Assembly: GCA_007131895.1 (NCBI GenBank)
Contig: SLPR01000044.1
Coordinates: forward strand, 1 to 6,990
From: Bacteroidales bacterium
GTDB taxonomy: Bacteria; Bacteroidota; Bacteroidia; Bacteroidales; UBA7960
Reading direction: 5' to 3'
DNA length: 6,990 bases
The notes beneath the pieces were generated by a model, which was not told where the DNA came from, did not search any database, and was given only the letters and a program-made list of their open reading frames with translations. This document shows positions 1 to 6,659 of the stretch, piece after piece (within the stretch, counting starts at the first letter, position 1; each line of letters starts with the position of its first letter). The translations under genes were made by a program, and so were the position numbers.

Positions 1-2
1 AG

Positions 3-14
3 GTGAATTTTCAC
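3..14. repeat. Short inverted repeat just past the lipoprotein stop
   Basis: The arms GTGAA (3-7) and TTCAC (10-14) flank two T residues, about 10 nt past the stop codon of the lipoprotein gene in transcription order. On the minus strand no T tract is visible before the window ends, so this cannot be called a terminator. It may equally be a chance palindrome. Confidence 0.2.
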
Positions 15-24
15 TCAAACTTTT

Positions 25-801
25 TTATTGGGCGTAAGAAATCCGCTGATCTAATTCGGCGCTGATTTTCTCTCCTCTTGCATTTACATTTTGCATATGC
101 AATATAATGGCATCGCGCACACGCTTGCCGAGCAGTTCATAATTCAGCGGTTGAAGGAAAAAATTCATGGAGTCACCACCTCCGGCAAGATAATCTGAGG
201 TAAGGATTTTATAAGTGCGGTTGATATCAAATTCCTGGCCCTGAATAAGAATGCTTTCCGGGACCTCATTACTTATACGGAGCTTAACACCGGAAACAGG
301 CATGCCCCGGGATGCCGCTGCAAGATAATCAAAAAGTTGAAATGTTTTCTCGCCGCTAAGGGTTATTACTACCATCTCATTCTCAAAAGGCAGAAGTTCA
401 AACACTCTTCCGTAGGTTATTTCACCTTTAGGTAGAGGAACCCTGAGTCCTCCGTAATTGAGCAGGCAAAAATCTATGGGTTTGCCATCCTGAGGCTGAT
501 AAATCTCCTGGCCTATATCAAAGACAAGGTCAGCTACAAAATTGTTTAAAGTACCTTCAGGTGTGCCTCTCTCCATTACATGCTCAGAATATACCAGTAC
601 TTTGTTCATGTCTGCCTCGAGGCTTTCTCTGTATTGTTTTATTAATTCTTCTTGTGAGCTGTCCTTGACTGGAGCATTTACAGAATCTAACAGGATAGTA
701 TGCCCTTCAACAGTAAACTCTTTAGAACGATCTGCACAACCAGTCAGTAAAACCAGGAACAATGCAAATAAAAGTATTTCAAACCTACTTCTTGTAATCA
801 T
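25..801 (-). CDS. Lipoprotein with 5'-nucleotidase C-terminal domain only
   Basis: This 258-residue protein matches the C-terminal, substrate-binding domain of UshA/YfkN-type 5'-nucleotidases. It begins with a lipoprotein signal peptide: charged start, hydrophobic residues 8-20, lipobox ending LLTGC, lipidated Cys22. Family motifs follow in order: NFVADL (87-92), NYGGLR (115-120), G-E-I-T (126-129), PFEN (138-141) and SDYLAGGGDSMNFF (202-215). In UshA the equivalents of the last two blocks hold the aromatic residues that clamp the nucleobase. The N-terminal metallophosphoesterase domain with its two-metal site is absent, so this chain alone should not be catalytic. In Bacteroidota the two halves are often separate adjacent genes, so the catalytic half probably lies beyond the left edge (inference). 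I chose the ATG at 801; an in-frame TTG at 834 would add 11 residues ahead of the signal peptide. It is probably an outer-membrane or periplasm-facing lipoprotein. It is separated from yigZ by 234 nt and a predicted terminator. Confidence 0.88.
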   Translation of the reverse strand: MITRSRFEILLFALFLVLLTGCADRSKEFTVEGHTILLDSVNAPVKDSSQEELIKQYRESLEADMNKVLVYSEHVMERGTPEGTLNNFVADLVFDIGQEIYQPQDGKPIDFCLLNYGGLRVPLPKGEITYGRVFELLPFENEMVVITLSGEKTFQLFDYLAAASRGMPVSGVKLRISNEVPESILIQGQEFDINRTYKILTSDYLAGGGDSMNFFLQPLNYELLGKRVRDAIILHMQNVNARGEKISAELDQRISYAQ

Positions 802-831
802 TACATTTTTATTTGGAAAAAAACAGAACCA

Positions 832-863
832 CAATAATAAGCTTATTTACTGTAAAAAACAAT
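832..863 (-). promoter_or_regulatory. Weak promoter candidate for the lipoprotein gene
   Basis: On the minus strand TATTATTG (839 to 832) matches the Bacteroidota -7 consensus TAnnTTTG at all but one fixed position. ATTG (863 to 860) lies 20 nt upstream as a degenerate TTTG. A start near 826-828 would leave a leader of about 25 nt before the ATG at 801. The rest of the 802-1035 gap is AT-rich and shows no gene that I can support. The match is poor enough to be chance. Confidence 0.22.
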
Positions 864-964
864 TAAAAAACGCATCTTTCTCTTATTTAAACTCATTTTA
901 CACAAGGATGTTTTAATGCAAGAAAAAAACAGTTTAATTGGTTGCTTTACAGGTTTTTGTCTTC

Positions 965-1025
965 AAAAAAGGCAATTTGCTGCTATTCAGAGCAATGTAA
1001 AATCCAAGGTAGCAAAGCTGCCCCC
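965..1025 (-). terminator. Predicted intrinsic terminator of the ribD-transporter-yigZ operon
   Basis: On the minus strand, just past the yigZ stop, GGCA (1022-1019) pairs with TGCC (974-971), and TTTGCT (1016-1011) pairs with AGCAAA (981-976). The two helices are separated by a small internal loop (GC against T). The apical loop is about 29 nt. The descending arm runs straight into six T residues (970-965), and three further G residues (1025-1023) could form G-U pairs with them. Stem followed directly by a U tract is the layout of a Rho-independent terminator. The long loop is the weak point. Confidence 0.5.
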
Positions 1026-1035
1026 AAAGCAATGT

Positions 1036-1647
1036 CTAAGTAGTATATTTATATGTAATTGTCAGTCCGTATATAGATGAAAAAATACCCTTTACACTGT
1101 CTGCAGAATTCCTTCTTACGGCAAAAAGTATCTTACATGACAGGGTAAAGTCATGAGATATCTGTTCCAGATCGTGTTCCTTTAGTACCCTCATCACTTC
1201 GTTCATCAGAGGGTAGTCAAATCCCAGTTCATACACTTCTCTGATAATCTTTTCCTCTGTTTCATTGTTTGCAATTGCTTCCTGGGCTGCAGCTTTGTAA
1301 GCGTTGATAAGGCCTCTTACACCCAGTTTGACTCCACCAAAGTAGCGAATGACAACAATAAGAATATTGGTAAGATCATGAGAGAGAATCTGTCCGTAAA
1401 TAGGTTTGCCGGCAGTTCCTGAAGGTTCTCCGTCGTCATTTATTCTGAAAGCATCCCGTACCGGGCCAAGGGCGTAGGCATAACAATGATGCCGGGCATC
1501 GTAATGTTTTCTCCTGAGTTCCTGCAGGTGTTCTTTTATTTCCTCTTCGCTGACTACAGGAATAGCATAAGCAATAAATTTACTGCCTTTGTCCTTATAT
1601 AGTCCTTCACTTTGGGTTTTTATTGTTTTGAAAGTATCTTCGAACAT
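1036..1647 (-). CDS. yigZ: IMPACT-family protein YigZ (UPF0029)
   Basis: At 203 residues this has the normal length of bacterial YigZ/IMPACT-family proteins. The N-terminal UPF0029 domain (about residues 15-125) carries the family signatures HCYAY (54-58), NDDGEPSGTAGKPI (70-83) and RYFGGVKLGVRGL (101-113). The C-terminal part (about 137-200) fits the DUF1949 domain, which resembles elongation factor G domain IV in solved structures of the family. Eukaryotic IMPACT regulates GCN2; the bacterial role is not well defined, and a link to translation or nucleic-acid binding is only suggested by the fold. The ATG at 1647 gives the usual family N-terminus. The gene follows the transporter stop by 41 nt with no promoter motif seen between, so it is probably the last gene of the ribD operon, followed by a terminator-like hairpin. 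The cytoplasmic protein shows no defect. Confidence 0.93.
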   Translation of the reverse strand: MFEDTFKTIKTQSEGLYKDKGSKFIAYAIPVVSEEEIKEHLQELRRKHYDARHHCYAYALGPVRDAFRINDDGEPSGTAGKPIYGQILSHDLTNILIVVIRYFGGVKLGVRGLINAYKAAAQEAIANNETEEKIIREVYELGFDYPLMNEVMRVLKEHDLEQISHDFTLSCKILFAVRRNSADSVKGIFSSIYGLTITYKYTT

Positions 1648-1688
1648 CTTCTAAACTTTAATTGAAATTACGGTTTTATTTCGGATAC

Positions 1689-2543
1689 TTATGCAATTGC
1701 TATAAATAAAATGGTAAGTATTGCCAGGAAAATTCCCAGCCAGTTTCGTTGTAATAGTTTTTCTTTAAATATCAACCAGCCAATGAGTGCACCCATGCTT
1801 ACAACGCTAACGTTGAAAACCGGAAAGAATACTGAACTTTCAAATATGGCGAGGCTTTTAAGAAAAAACAAGGTAGAACTGAAATTAAATATCCCAAGTA
1901 TTGTTCCGGCAATCATGTTCCGGAAACTCAGTTTATCGGAAGGGCCGGTCATTTTTGTCACCCATGCGATCATGCCAATAACGAGCGACAAGGCGAAGAT
2001 AGTACCCAGAAACAACAGGTATTCATTTCCTACATGAAATTTCTGAGCGTGCTTCATTACACTGTCATTACTGCCAGTTCCAAGGAAGAGAATAAGCGGA
2101 AGCAACCAGTACCTTGTATCAGTTCGTTCCTTTTGCCGTCCGGAAAAAACCAGGTAAAAGGCAGGGAAAGCGGTAATAATGCCTAAAGCTTTAGGAATAT
2201 TCAGGCTATCTCCATATAAAATTATACCGATGCTCACCGGAATTATCACCGACATTTTGCTTGCAACAGCCGTGACGGCCACCCCTGCTTTTTGAGCAGA
2301 ACGTGCAAAAACAAAAAACACCAGTATAAACAAAAAACCGTTGATAACTGCCCATCCAAACCAGGGTTTATTTATCAGGTCAATCGGAGTGAAGTTCTGG
2401 CCGTATGCTATATAAGAAAGAATAGCGGCTACCAGGTAATTAAAGGTAATAGCTTGCAGGTTATCAATTCTAAGGATGATAAAAAGCCTGAAAGTGACAA
2501 TAATACAGGATGAAAAGAAAATGGCAAGGATGATGTTTTCCAT
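1689..2543 (-). CDS. EamA/DMT-family ten-helix transporter
   Basis: This 284-residue, very hydrophobic protein has about ten predicted membrane segments, near residues 2-22, 30-47, 60-80, 86-110, 117-134, 144-158, 175-196, 208-230, 234-258 and 266-284. They form two five-helix halves, the layout of EamA repeats in the drug/metabolite transporter superfamily. Both halves have the usual short acidic turn before their last helix: Y-G-D-S-L (110-114) and F-K-E-K-L (259-263). Substrate and direction cannot be read from sequence; many relatives export amino acids or metabolites. I chose the ATG at 2543 because it places the first membrane helix at the N-terminus and leaves 10 nt after the ribD stop. 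An in-frame ATG at 2597 would add 18 polar residues and overlap ribD by 44 nt. The close spacing argues for cotranscription with ribD; a role with flavins or their precursors would be speculation. Confidence 0.88.
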   Translation of the reverse strand: MENIILAIFFSSCIIVTFRLFIILRIDNLQAITFNYLVAAILSYIAYGQNFTPIDLINKPWFGWAVINGFLFILVFFVFARSAQKAGVAVTAVASKMSVIIPVSIGIILYGDSLNIPKALGIITAFPAFYLVFSGRQKERTDTRYWLLPLILFLGTGSNDSVMKHAQKFHVGNEYLLFLGTIFALSLVIGMIAWVTKMTGPSDKLSFRNMIAGTILGIFNFSSTLFFLKSLAIFESSVFFPVFNVSVVSMGALIGWLIFKEKLLQRNWLGIFLAILTILFIAIA

Positions 2544-2553
2544 TCCTGCAAAA

Positions 2554-3612
2554 TTAAAATTGGTTTCGTGGATTTTTAACCCAGTATAGGGTTTCATTTC
2601 CTATAAATATCTGCGAAAACTTATTCAGTGGCAGGGTAGGGGCTCTTAATCCCTTCTCGAAGAACTTGCTCCCCTGAAAAATTCTTGCTTCATCCCATAG
2701 ATCCTTGCCGATAAATGCTGTAAGCAGCTTTTGCCCCCCCTCAATAATTACAGACTGAATCTGCATTCTGTAGAGCTCATTTAGGATGATGTCAAGAAAA
2801 TCAGGATGGGCAAAATCTGTTTTTATCCAGATGGTTTTATCCTGCTGATTATTGGTATTTTGATTGAATACTATGGTTTTTTGTGAGTTATCAAACAGGT
2901 GCAGAGATGAGGAAAGGGTGAGGTTTTCATCCAGCACTATGCGGGTTGGGTTGTGGCCTGTCCAGTCGCGAACATTTAGTTTAGGATTGTCTTTCAGGGC
3001 AGTGATTGTGCCTACCATTATGGCCTGTTCTTCGGTTCTCCATTTGTGCACAAGCATTCTGAGTTTTTCGGAAGTTATCCATGTGGGACGCGCAGGGGTG
3101 CCAGGTAACCTTTCTATATCGATAAATGCATCTGCGGTTTGTGCCCATTTAAGGATAATATATGGACGTTTTTTCTGATGAAAAGTAAAAAAGCGCCGGT
3201 TTAAATGCATAGAGGCAGGTTTTAGCACTCCCACATCTACCTGTACACCTTTATTTCTGAGTTTTGAAATGCCTTTTCCTGCAACGGCATCATAGGGGTC
3301 TACTGCTCCGATTACAACATGAGGTATTCCACACCGGATAATAAGATCTGTGCAGGGTGGTGTTTTACCATGGTGGCAGCAGGGCTCAAGATTGACATAA
3401 AGCGTGGATTGCCTGAGCATAGCCTTTTCTTTTACCGAATTAACAGCATTTACTTCTGCATGCGCCTTACCATATTCCCTGTGATATCCTTCACCAATAA
3501 CCTTGTTATTATGCACTATAACACAGCCTACAAGAGGGTTGGGAGCTGCTTTGCCAAGACCTTCCTTTGCCAGTTCAATACACCGGTGCATATAAAATTC
3601 ATGTGTTTCCAT
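2554..3612 (-). CDS. ribD: Bifunctional riboflavin biosynthesis protein RibD (deaminase/reductase)
   Basis: RibD deaminates 2,5-diamino-6-ribosylamino-4(3H)-pyrimidinone 5'-phosphate and then reduces the ribose with NADPH, giving the ribityl intermediate of riboflavin synthesis. The 352-residue length is typical. The N-terminal deaminase (about 1-145) has PNPLVG (24-29), the zinc ligand and proton-shuttle motif H51-A-E53, and the second zinc motif with C78 and C87 in PCCHHGKTPPC. The reductase domain (about 150-347) shows KWAQTAD (155-161), WITS (178-181), the M-V-G-T-I-T-A-L-K-D-N-P stretch (199-210) and IEGG (290-293). Two small deviations are PCCH where PCSH is usual, and Ala162 where Gly commonly follows the Asp; neither should abolish activity. 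I chose the ATG at 3612; an in-frame TTG at 3645 would add 11 atypical residues. No FMN riboswitch fits in the 81-nt leader. The gene heads a likely operon with the transporter and yigZ. Confidence 0.96.
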   Translation of the reverse strand: METHEFYMHRCIELAKEGLGKAAPNPLVGCVIVHNNKVIGEGYHREYGKAHAEVNAVNSVKEKAMLRQSTLYVNLEPCCHHGKTPPCTDLIIRCGIPHVVIGAVDPYDAVAGKGISKLRNKGVQVDVGVLKPASMHLNRRFFTFHQKKRPYIILKWAQTADAFIDIERLPGTPARPTWITSEKLRMLVHKWRTEEQAIMVGTITALKDNPKLNVRDWTGHNPTRIVLDENLTLSSSLHLFDNSQKTIVFNQNTNNQQDKTIWIKTDFAHPDFLDIILNELYRMQIQSVIIEGGQKLLTAFIGKDLWDEARIFQGSKFFEKGLRAPTLPLNKFSQIFIGNETLYWVKNPRNQF

Positions 3613-3613
3613 C

Positions 3614-3649
3614 AAATAAAAATGCCCTTTATACATTAAATACAAGGGC
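3614..3649 (-). terminator. Terminator-like hairpin between the kinase gene and ribD
   Basis: On the minus strand GCCCTT (3649-3644), one bulged G (3643) and TAT (3642-3640) pair with ATA and AAGGGC (3632-3624) across a 7-nt loop. The stem is nine base pairs with one bulge. It is followed by ATTTTTATTT (3623-3614), a good U tract. The hairpin begins about 45 nt past the kinase stop, so it probably ends the kinase transcript. It also lies only 12 nt before the ribD ATG, so it could act instead as a leader attenuator for ribD. Confidence 0.55.
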
Positions 3650-3657
3650 CAAAATTA
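3650..3657 (-). promoter_or_regulatory. Possible -7 element for ribD
   Basis: On the minus strand TAATTTTG (3657 to 3650) matches the Bacteroidota -7 consensus TAnnTTTG exactly. No TTTG is present at the expected distance of about 19-20 nt upstream, so only half of the promoter is supported. A start near 3643-3646 would fall in the left arm of the terminator-like hairpin and leave a leader of about 32 nt. In AT-rich DNA an isolated match is weak evidence. Confidence 0.3.
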
Positions 3658-3693
3658 CTATTTTATGTTTTACACAGGTTATAATCAAGGGTA

Positions 3694-6447
3694 CTATTCT
3701 AACTTCTGATGGATATTTGTGGTGTTGTTGCTGAGATAATCCTTGTGCAATTGCCTGAGGATGTAAATGATTTTTCTGGAATCCTCGTCCAGCTCACGGC
3801 AGAGCTCCTCAAGCCTGGCGGGGTTACTCTTTGATTTGGTCAGTTCCTGAATCCGGGTAATTTTGTCTGATACCTCACTGAACCCCATATAGCTGTATCC
3901 GGGTTTAATTTTGTGAACCAACTTGCCCAGGTTTTCCAGATCCTGATCATAAAAGGCCTCATTGATACCTACAATGGTTCTTGGTATTTCTTTCAAAAAC
4001 CTGACAATAAGCGCTACAATACCTTCGGTATCCTCATCGAAAATATCAGCAAGAGCTTTCTGAATACGTAGTTTGGACTTCTCCAGGTTTTGTTCTTTAG
4101 GTTGTTCCTTGCTTACAGGTAGTGCTTTCTTTTCAACAAAACATGTTTTGGTATTTCTCAATGCAGACATTATTTTCTTATAAATAATATCCTGCTCAGA
4201 GGGTTTTGTTATAAAGTCATTCATGCCGGCCTCTTTAACCTTTTGACGGGTTTCAGATGTTACATCAGCTGTAAGTGCCACTATAGGTAGATCGTGGTTC
4301 AACACGGCTGATTTTGCATTTCTGATTTTCCGGGCTGTTTCGTACCCATTAAGTTCAGGCATGTGCAAATCCATAAGCACGAGGTGGTAGTCATTTTTTT
4401 CCAGTTTTTCGATGGCTTCTCTGCCGTTATGAGCAATGTCAAGAAATCCGTTCCATTTTTCAATTATCTGCTTCATTACAAACTGATTCATCTTGTCGTC
4501 CTCAGCCATAAGGATTTTTACACCACTCAGGTCTTTTAATCTGCCACTCACTTTATTCATGTCGGGCAAGAAAGTCTTTTCACTTATTTCGTAGTTTATG
4601 GAAAACCAGAAAGTAGAGCCCATACCTTCGATACTTTTCATGCCTATTTTGCCGTTTTGCAGTTCAACCAGCTTTTTGCTGATAGACAAGCCCAGGCCTG
4701 TTCCGCCGTATTTGCTGGTTGTGTCACTTTCGGCCTGAGTAAAGCTTTGAAAAAGTTGTTTTTGCTTATGTTCGGGAATACCAATGCCGGTATCAGAAAC
4801 TGAAAATTTAAGTTCGGCCTTATCAGTATCGCGGTTAATAATTTTTACCTGTATATCTACATGCCCCTCGTGAGTAAATTTAATGGCATTACTCAAAAGG
4901 TTGAGCAGGATTTGTCTCAGCCTTGATGGATCGCCTTTGAGAACTGGAGGAATATCAGGGTCAATAGAAGTATTGATAGCAATCTGACTTTCGTTGGCTT
5001 TGAATTCAACTGTTTTAACAGATTCGTTTATCAAGGTATAAATATCAAATTCGATTTTTTCCAGTTCAACTTTACCTGCTTCCAGTTTGGAGAAATCAAG
5101 TACATCATTGATTACGCCCAGCAAATGGTCTGATGAATACTTGATTGACTTCATATTTTGCATTTGCTTTGAGGAAAGCTGTTCTCCTTCAATTATCAAA
5201 TCGGTTAGTCCGATAATGGCATTGAGAGGCGTTCTGATTTCATGGCTCACATTGGAAACAAAGAAAGATTTCACCCGGTTGGCTTCTTCAGCCATTTCTT
5301 TCGCCTTTTTCAGCTCTTCTTCTATTTTTCTTCTCTCAGTAATGTCAAATACGATACAATAACTCAGTAAGGTAGACTGAACTTCTATCATGCTGGTATA
5401 TACCTCTACATCTCGTTCAGAGCCATCAGCAAGTTTATGTTTAAGATAATAATAGTTTCTGTTTTGGGTTTTGGCTTGTACAATTTCTCTTTTGATACTC
5501 ACTGATGACAGAACATTGATTTGTGACATGTTCATGGTTACAAGCTTTTCCCTTGAATAGCCATAATAATTGATGGCTGCCTGATTGGCATCCTGGATAT
5601 TGCCGGTATCAGGGTCGGTAATGAGCATGATAGCCGAATTTTTCGAGAAAAAGTTTTTGTAGCGTAGCTCACTTTCCTTTATATGCAATTCGGCATTTTT
5701 TCTTTCAGTAATGTCAATTGCGGTGGCAAGTACAGCCGGCTGATTATAAAAGTCAATGGATCTGGTAGACAAATCAATCCATTTCTCCTTTTTATTCTTG
5801 GTAATGATACGAAACTCACCCCTGAAGCTAAAAGTCTTGCTTTTCACGTCAATGGTGTCTGCTGCAGGATTATTCAGGCTGCTGGGATGTATGAGCTGCC
5901 AGATTTCCATCTGGGTAAGTTCCTCACGGGTAAAACCAGTAAGGTCTGCCAGCGCAGAGTTTACGAACCCAAGCCTGAAATTCTGAAAAATCATGATGGC
6001 AGAGGGATTGGCTTCCAGCAGGGTTCTGAATCGGTTTTCGGTTGATTGGGCAGTTTTTCTTGCCTGTATGGTGTTGTAAAGCAGAAATAGCAGAATTGCT
6101 GTTCCTAAAAACAGCAAACCGAAGATAAAAAAGAAATTGTTGAAAAAATTTGTTGAGATTAGCCCTGATATCATAAGTGTAGACCGGGAAATATCTGAAT
6201 GCTCTGAAGAAAGGGGATTGTTGTAATGGGATACAGCATGTAAACTGGCGTAGGAATCTACCTTACCGTAATTAAAAGCATTATAAGAACCAGCTTCTTC
6301 TGAAGGTTGGTTCGGGAAGGTGTTGCTGTTTATACTTTCCATTTTCCGGGGGAGGCCGGAGTAATTGCCCAAATTGACAATTGTTATGGTTAATATAATC
6401 AGTGCAATAGAAAAGATTGCAATAAAAAGTATAAATAACCTTTTCAC
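3694..6447 (-). CDS. Membrane hybrid histidine kinase, PAS-PAS-HisKA-HATPase-REC-Hpt
   Basis: This 917-residue inner-membrane sensor kinase carries a full phosphorelay in one chain. In order: membrane helix 3-26; an extracytoplasmic segment about 27-100; membrane helix about 103-125; PAS/PAC 1 about 136-250 (ends DITER, 245-249); PAS/PAC 2 about 261-375 (DITER, 368-372); a short coiled coil; HisKA with phospho-acceptor H402 in SHEIRTPLN; HATPase with N-box N516/N520, G1 DTGIGIP (552-558) and G2 GGTGLGL (581-587); receiver domain about 643-762 with acidic pocket E649/D650/D651, phospho-Asp693, T726 and K748; a Lys/Glu-rich linker; and Hpt about 795-905 with H845 in VHKIKP. All catalytic residues are present. 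The start is GTG at 6447: an in-frame TAG lies directly upstream and the next Met (36) would lose the first helix. No response regulator is adjacent, so its output partner is probably encoded elsewhere. A Bacteroidota-type promoter lies upstream at 6538-6568. The ligand is unknown. Confidence 0.95.
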   Translation of the reverse strand: MKRLFILFIAIFSIALIILTITIVNLGNYSGLPRKMESINSNTFPNQPSEEAGSYNAFNYGKVDSYASLHAVSHYNNPLSSEHSDISRSTLMISGLISTNFFNNFFFIFGLLFLGTAILLFLLYNTIQARKTAQSTENRFRTLLEANPSAIMIFQNFRLGFVNSALADLTGFTREELTQMEIWQLIHPSSLNNPAADTIDVKSKTFSFRGEFRIITKNKKEKWIDLSTRSIDFYNQPAVLATAIDITERKNAELHIKESELRYKNFFSKNSAIMLITDPDTGNIQDANQAAINYYGYSREKLVTMNMSQINVLSSVSIKREIVQAKTQNRNYYYLKHKLADGSERDVEVYTSMIEVQSTLLSYCIVFDITERRKIEEELKKAKEMAEEANRVKSFFVSNVSHEIRTPLNAIIGLTDLIIEGEQLSSKQMQNMKSIKYSSDHLLGVINDVLDFSKLEAGKVELEKIEFDIYTLINESVKTVEFKANESQIAINTSIDPDIPPVLKGDPSRLRQILLNLLSNAIKFTHEGHVDIQVKIINRDTDKAELKFSVSDTGIGIPEHKQKQLFQSFTQAESDTTSKYGGTGLGLSISKKLVELQNGKIGMKSIEGMGSTFWFSINYEISEKTFLPDMNKVSGRLKDLSGVKILMAEDDKMNQFVMKQIIEKWNGFLDIAHNGREAIEKLEKNDYHLVLMDLHMPELNGYETARKIRNAKSAVLNHDLPIVALTADVTSETRQKVKEAGMNDFITKPSEQDIIYKKIMSALRNTKTCFVEKKALPVSKEQPKEQNLEKSKLRIQKALADIFDEDTEGIVALIVRFLKEIPRTIVGINEAFYDQDLENLGKLVHKIKPGYSYMGFSEVSDKITRIQELTKSKSNPARLEELCRELDEDSRKIIYILRQLHKDYLSNNTTNIHQKLE

Positions 6448-6456
6448 CTATTTAGC

Positions 6457-6471
6457 GATTTTTCAAAAATC
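6457..6471 (-). repeat. Perfect 15-nt palindrome in the kinase mRNA leader
   Basis: GATTTTT (6457-6463) and AAAAATC (6465-6471) form a perfect inverted repeat around one central base, ending 10 nt before the kinase GTG. In the mRNA it could form about five A-U-rich pairs with a 5-nt loop, just where a ribosome loads. It is too weak to be called a regulator from sequence alone. Confidence 0.35.
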
Positions 6472-6514
6472 AGCCCATAAAAAGCCAATTTATGAGTTTG
6501 TGTTGTCGGAATTT

Positions 6515-6533
6515 GTTGATTAAAATTATCAAC
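6515..6533 (-). repeat. Inverted repeat at the predicted kinase transcription start
   Basis: The arms GTTGAT (6515-6520) and ATCAAC (6528-6533) are perfect inverted copies separated by 7 nt. The repeat begins 5 nt past the -7 element, so the predicted transcript would start at or next to its edge. It could be an operator across the start site or a stem-loop capping the 5' end of the mRNA. Confidence 0.45.
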
Positions 6534-6537
6534 GGCA

Positions 6538-6568
6538 CAAATGTAGAAATAAAAAAGTTAATTTCAAA
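6538..6568 (-). promoter_or_regulatory. Bacteroidota-type promoter for the hybrid kinase
   Basis: On the minus strand TTTG (6568-6565) is followed after 19 nt by TACATTTG (6545-6538). This matches the Bacteroidota primary sigma factor consensus (TTTG near -33, TAnnTTTG near -7) at every fixed position and with usual spacing. The predicted start is about 6531-6535, giving a leader of about 85-90 nt before the GTG at 6447. This is the best promoter in the window. Confidence 0.68.
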
Positions 6569-6606
6569 GCAAAAAAAAGACGACAAACAGTAAAAATATT
6601 TCTACA

Positions 6607-6659
6607 AACGTTAATTTATTACGTTACCGGCTGACTGTCAAAAAGATAAGAAACGTAAT
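6607..6659. repeat. Cluster of three ACGT-centred repeats upstream of the kinase promoter
   Basis: Three similar words occur in 53 nt: AACGTTAAT (6607-6615), ATTACGTTAC (6618-6627) and AAACGTAAT (6651-6659). The second and third contain a perfect 8-bp inverted repeat, ATTACGTT (6618-6625) against AACGTAAT (6652-6659), spaced by 26 nt. Between them lies the interrupted palindrome TGACTGTCA (6632-6640). The cluster sits about 40-90 bp upstream of the kinase -33 element, a usual place for activator sites. On the plus strand the right arm runs into eight T residues, but no plus-strand gene ends here, so I do not call a terminator. Confidence 0.4.

Noticed and set aside
542..916. Plus-strand open frame of 124 codons opposite the lipoprotein gene start
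   Set aside because: It lies largely antisense to a well-supported gene with clear family motifs, and its own translation has no recognisable domain.
1011..1030. Direct repeat of CAAAGC around a run of five C
   Set aside because: Two 6-bp copies are expected by chance, and the first copy is already explained as part of the terminator stem.
3613..3693. Possible FMN riboswitch upstream of ribD
   Set aside because: The spacer is only 81 nt, too short for the multi-helix FMN element, and it shows none of its conserved purine-rich blocks.
5683..6045. Plus-strand open frames opposite the kinase PAS region
   Set aside because: The minus-strand frame encodes PAS domains without interruption; the plus-strand translations have no family character and overlap one another.
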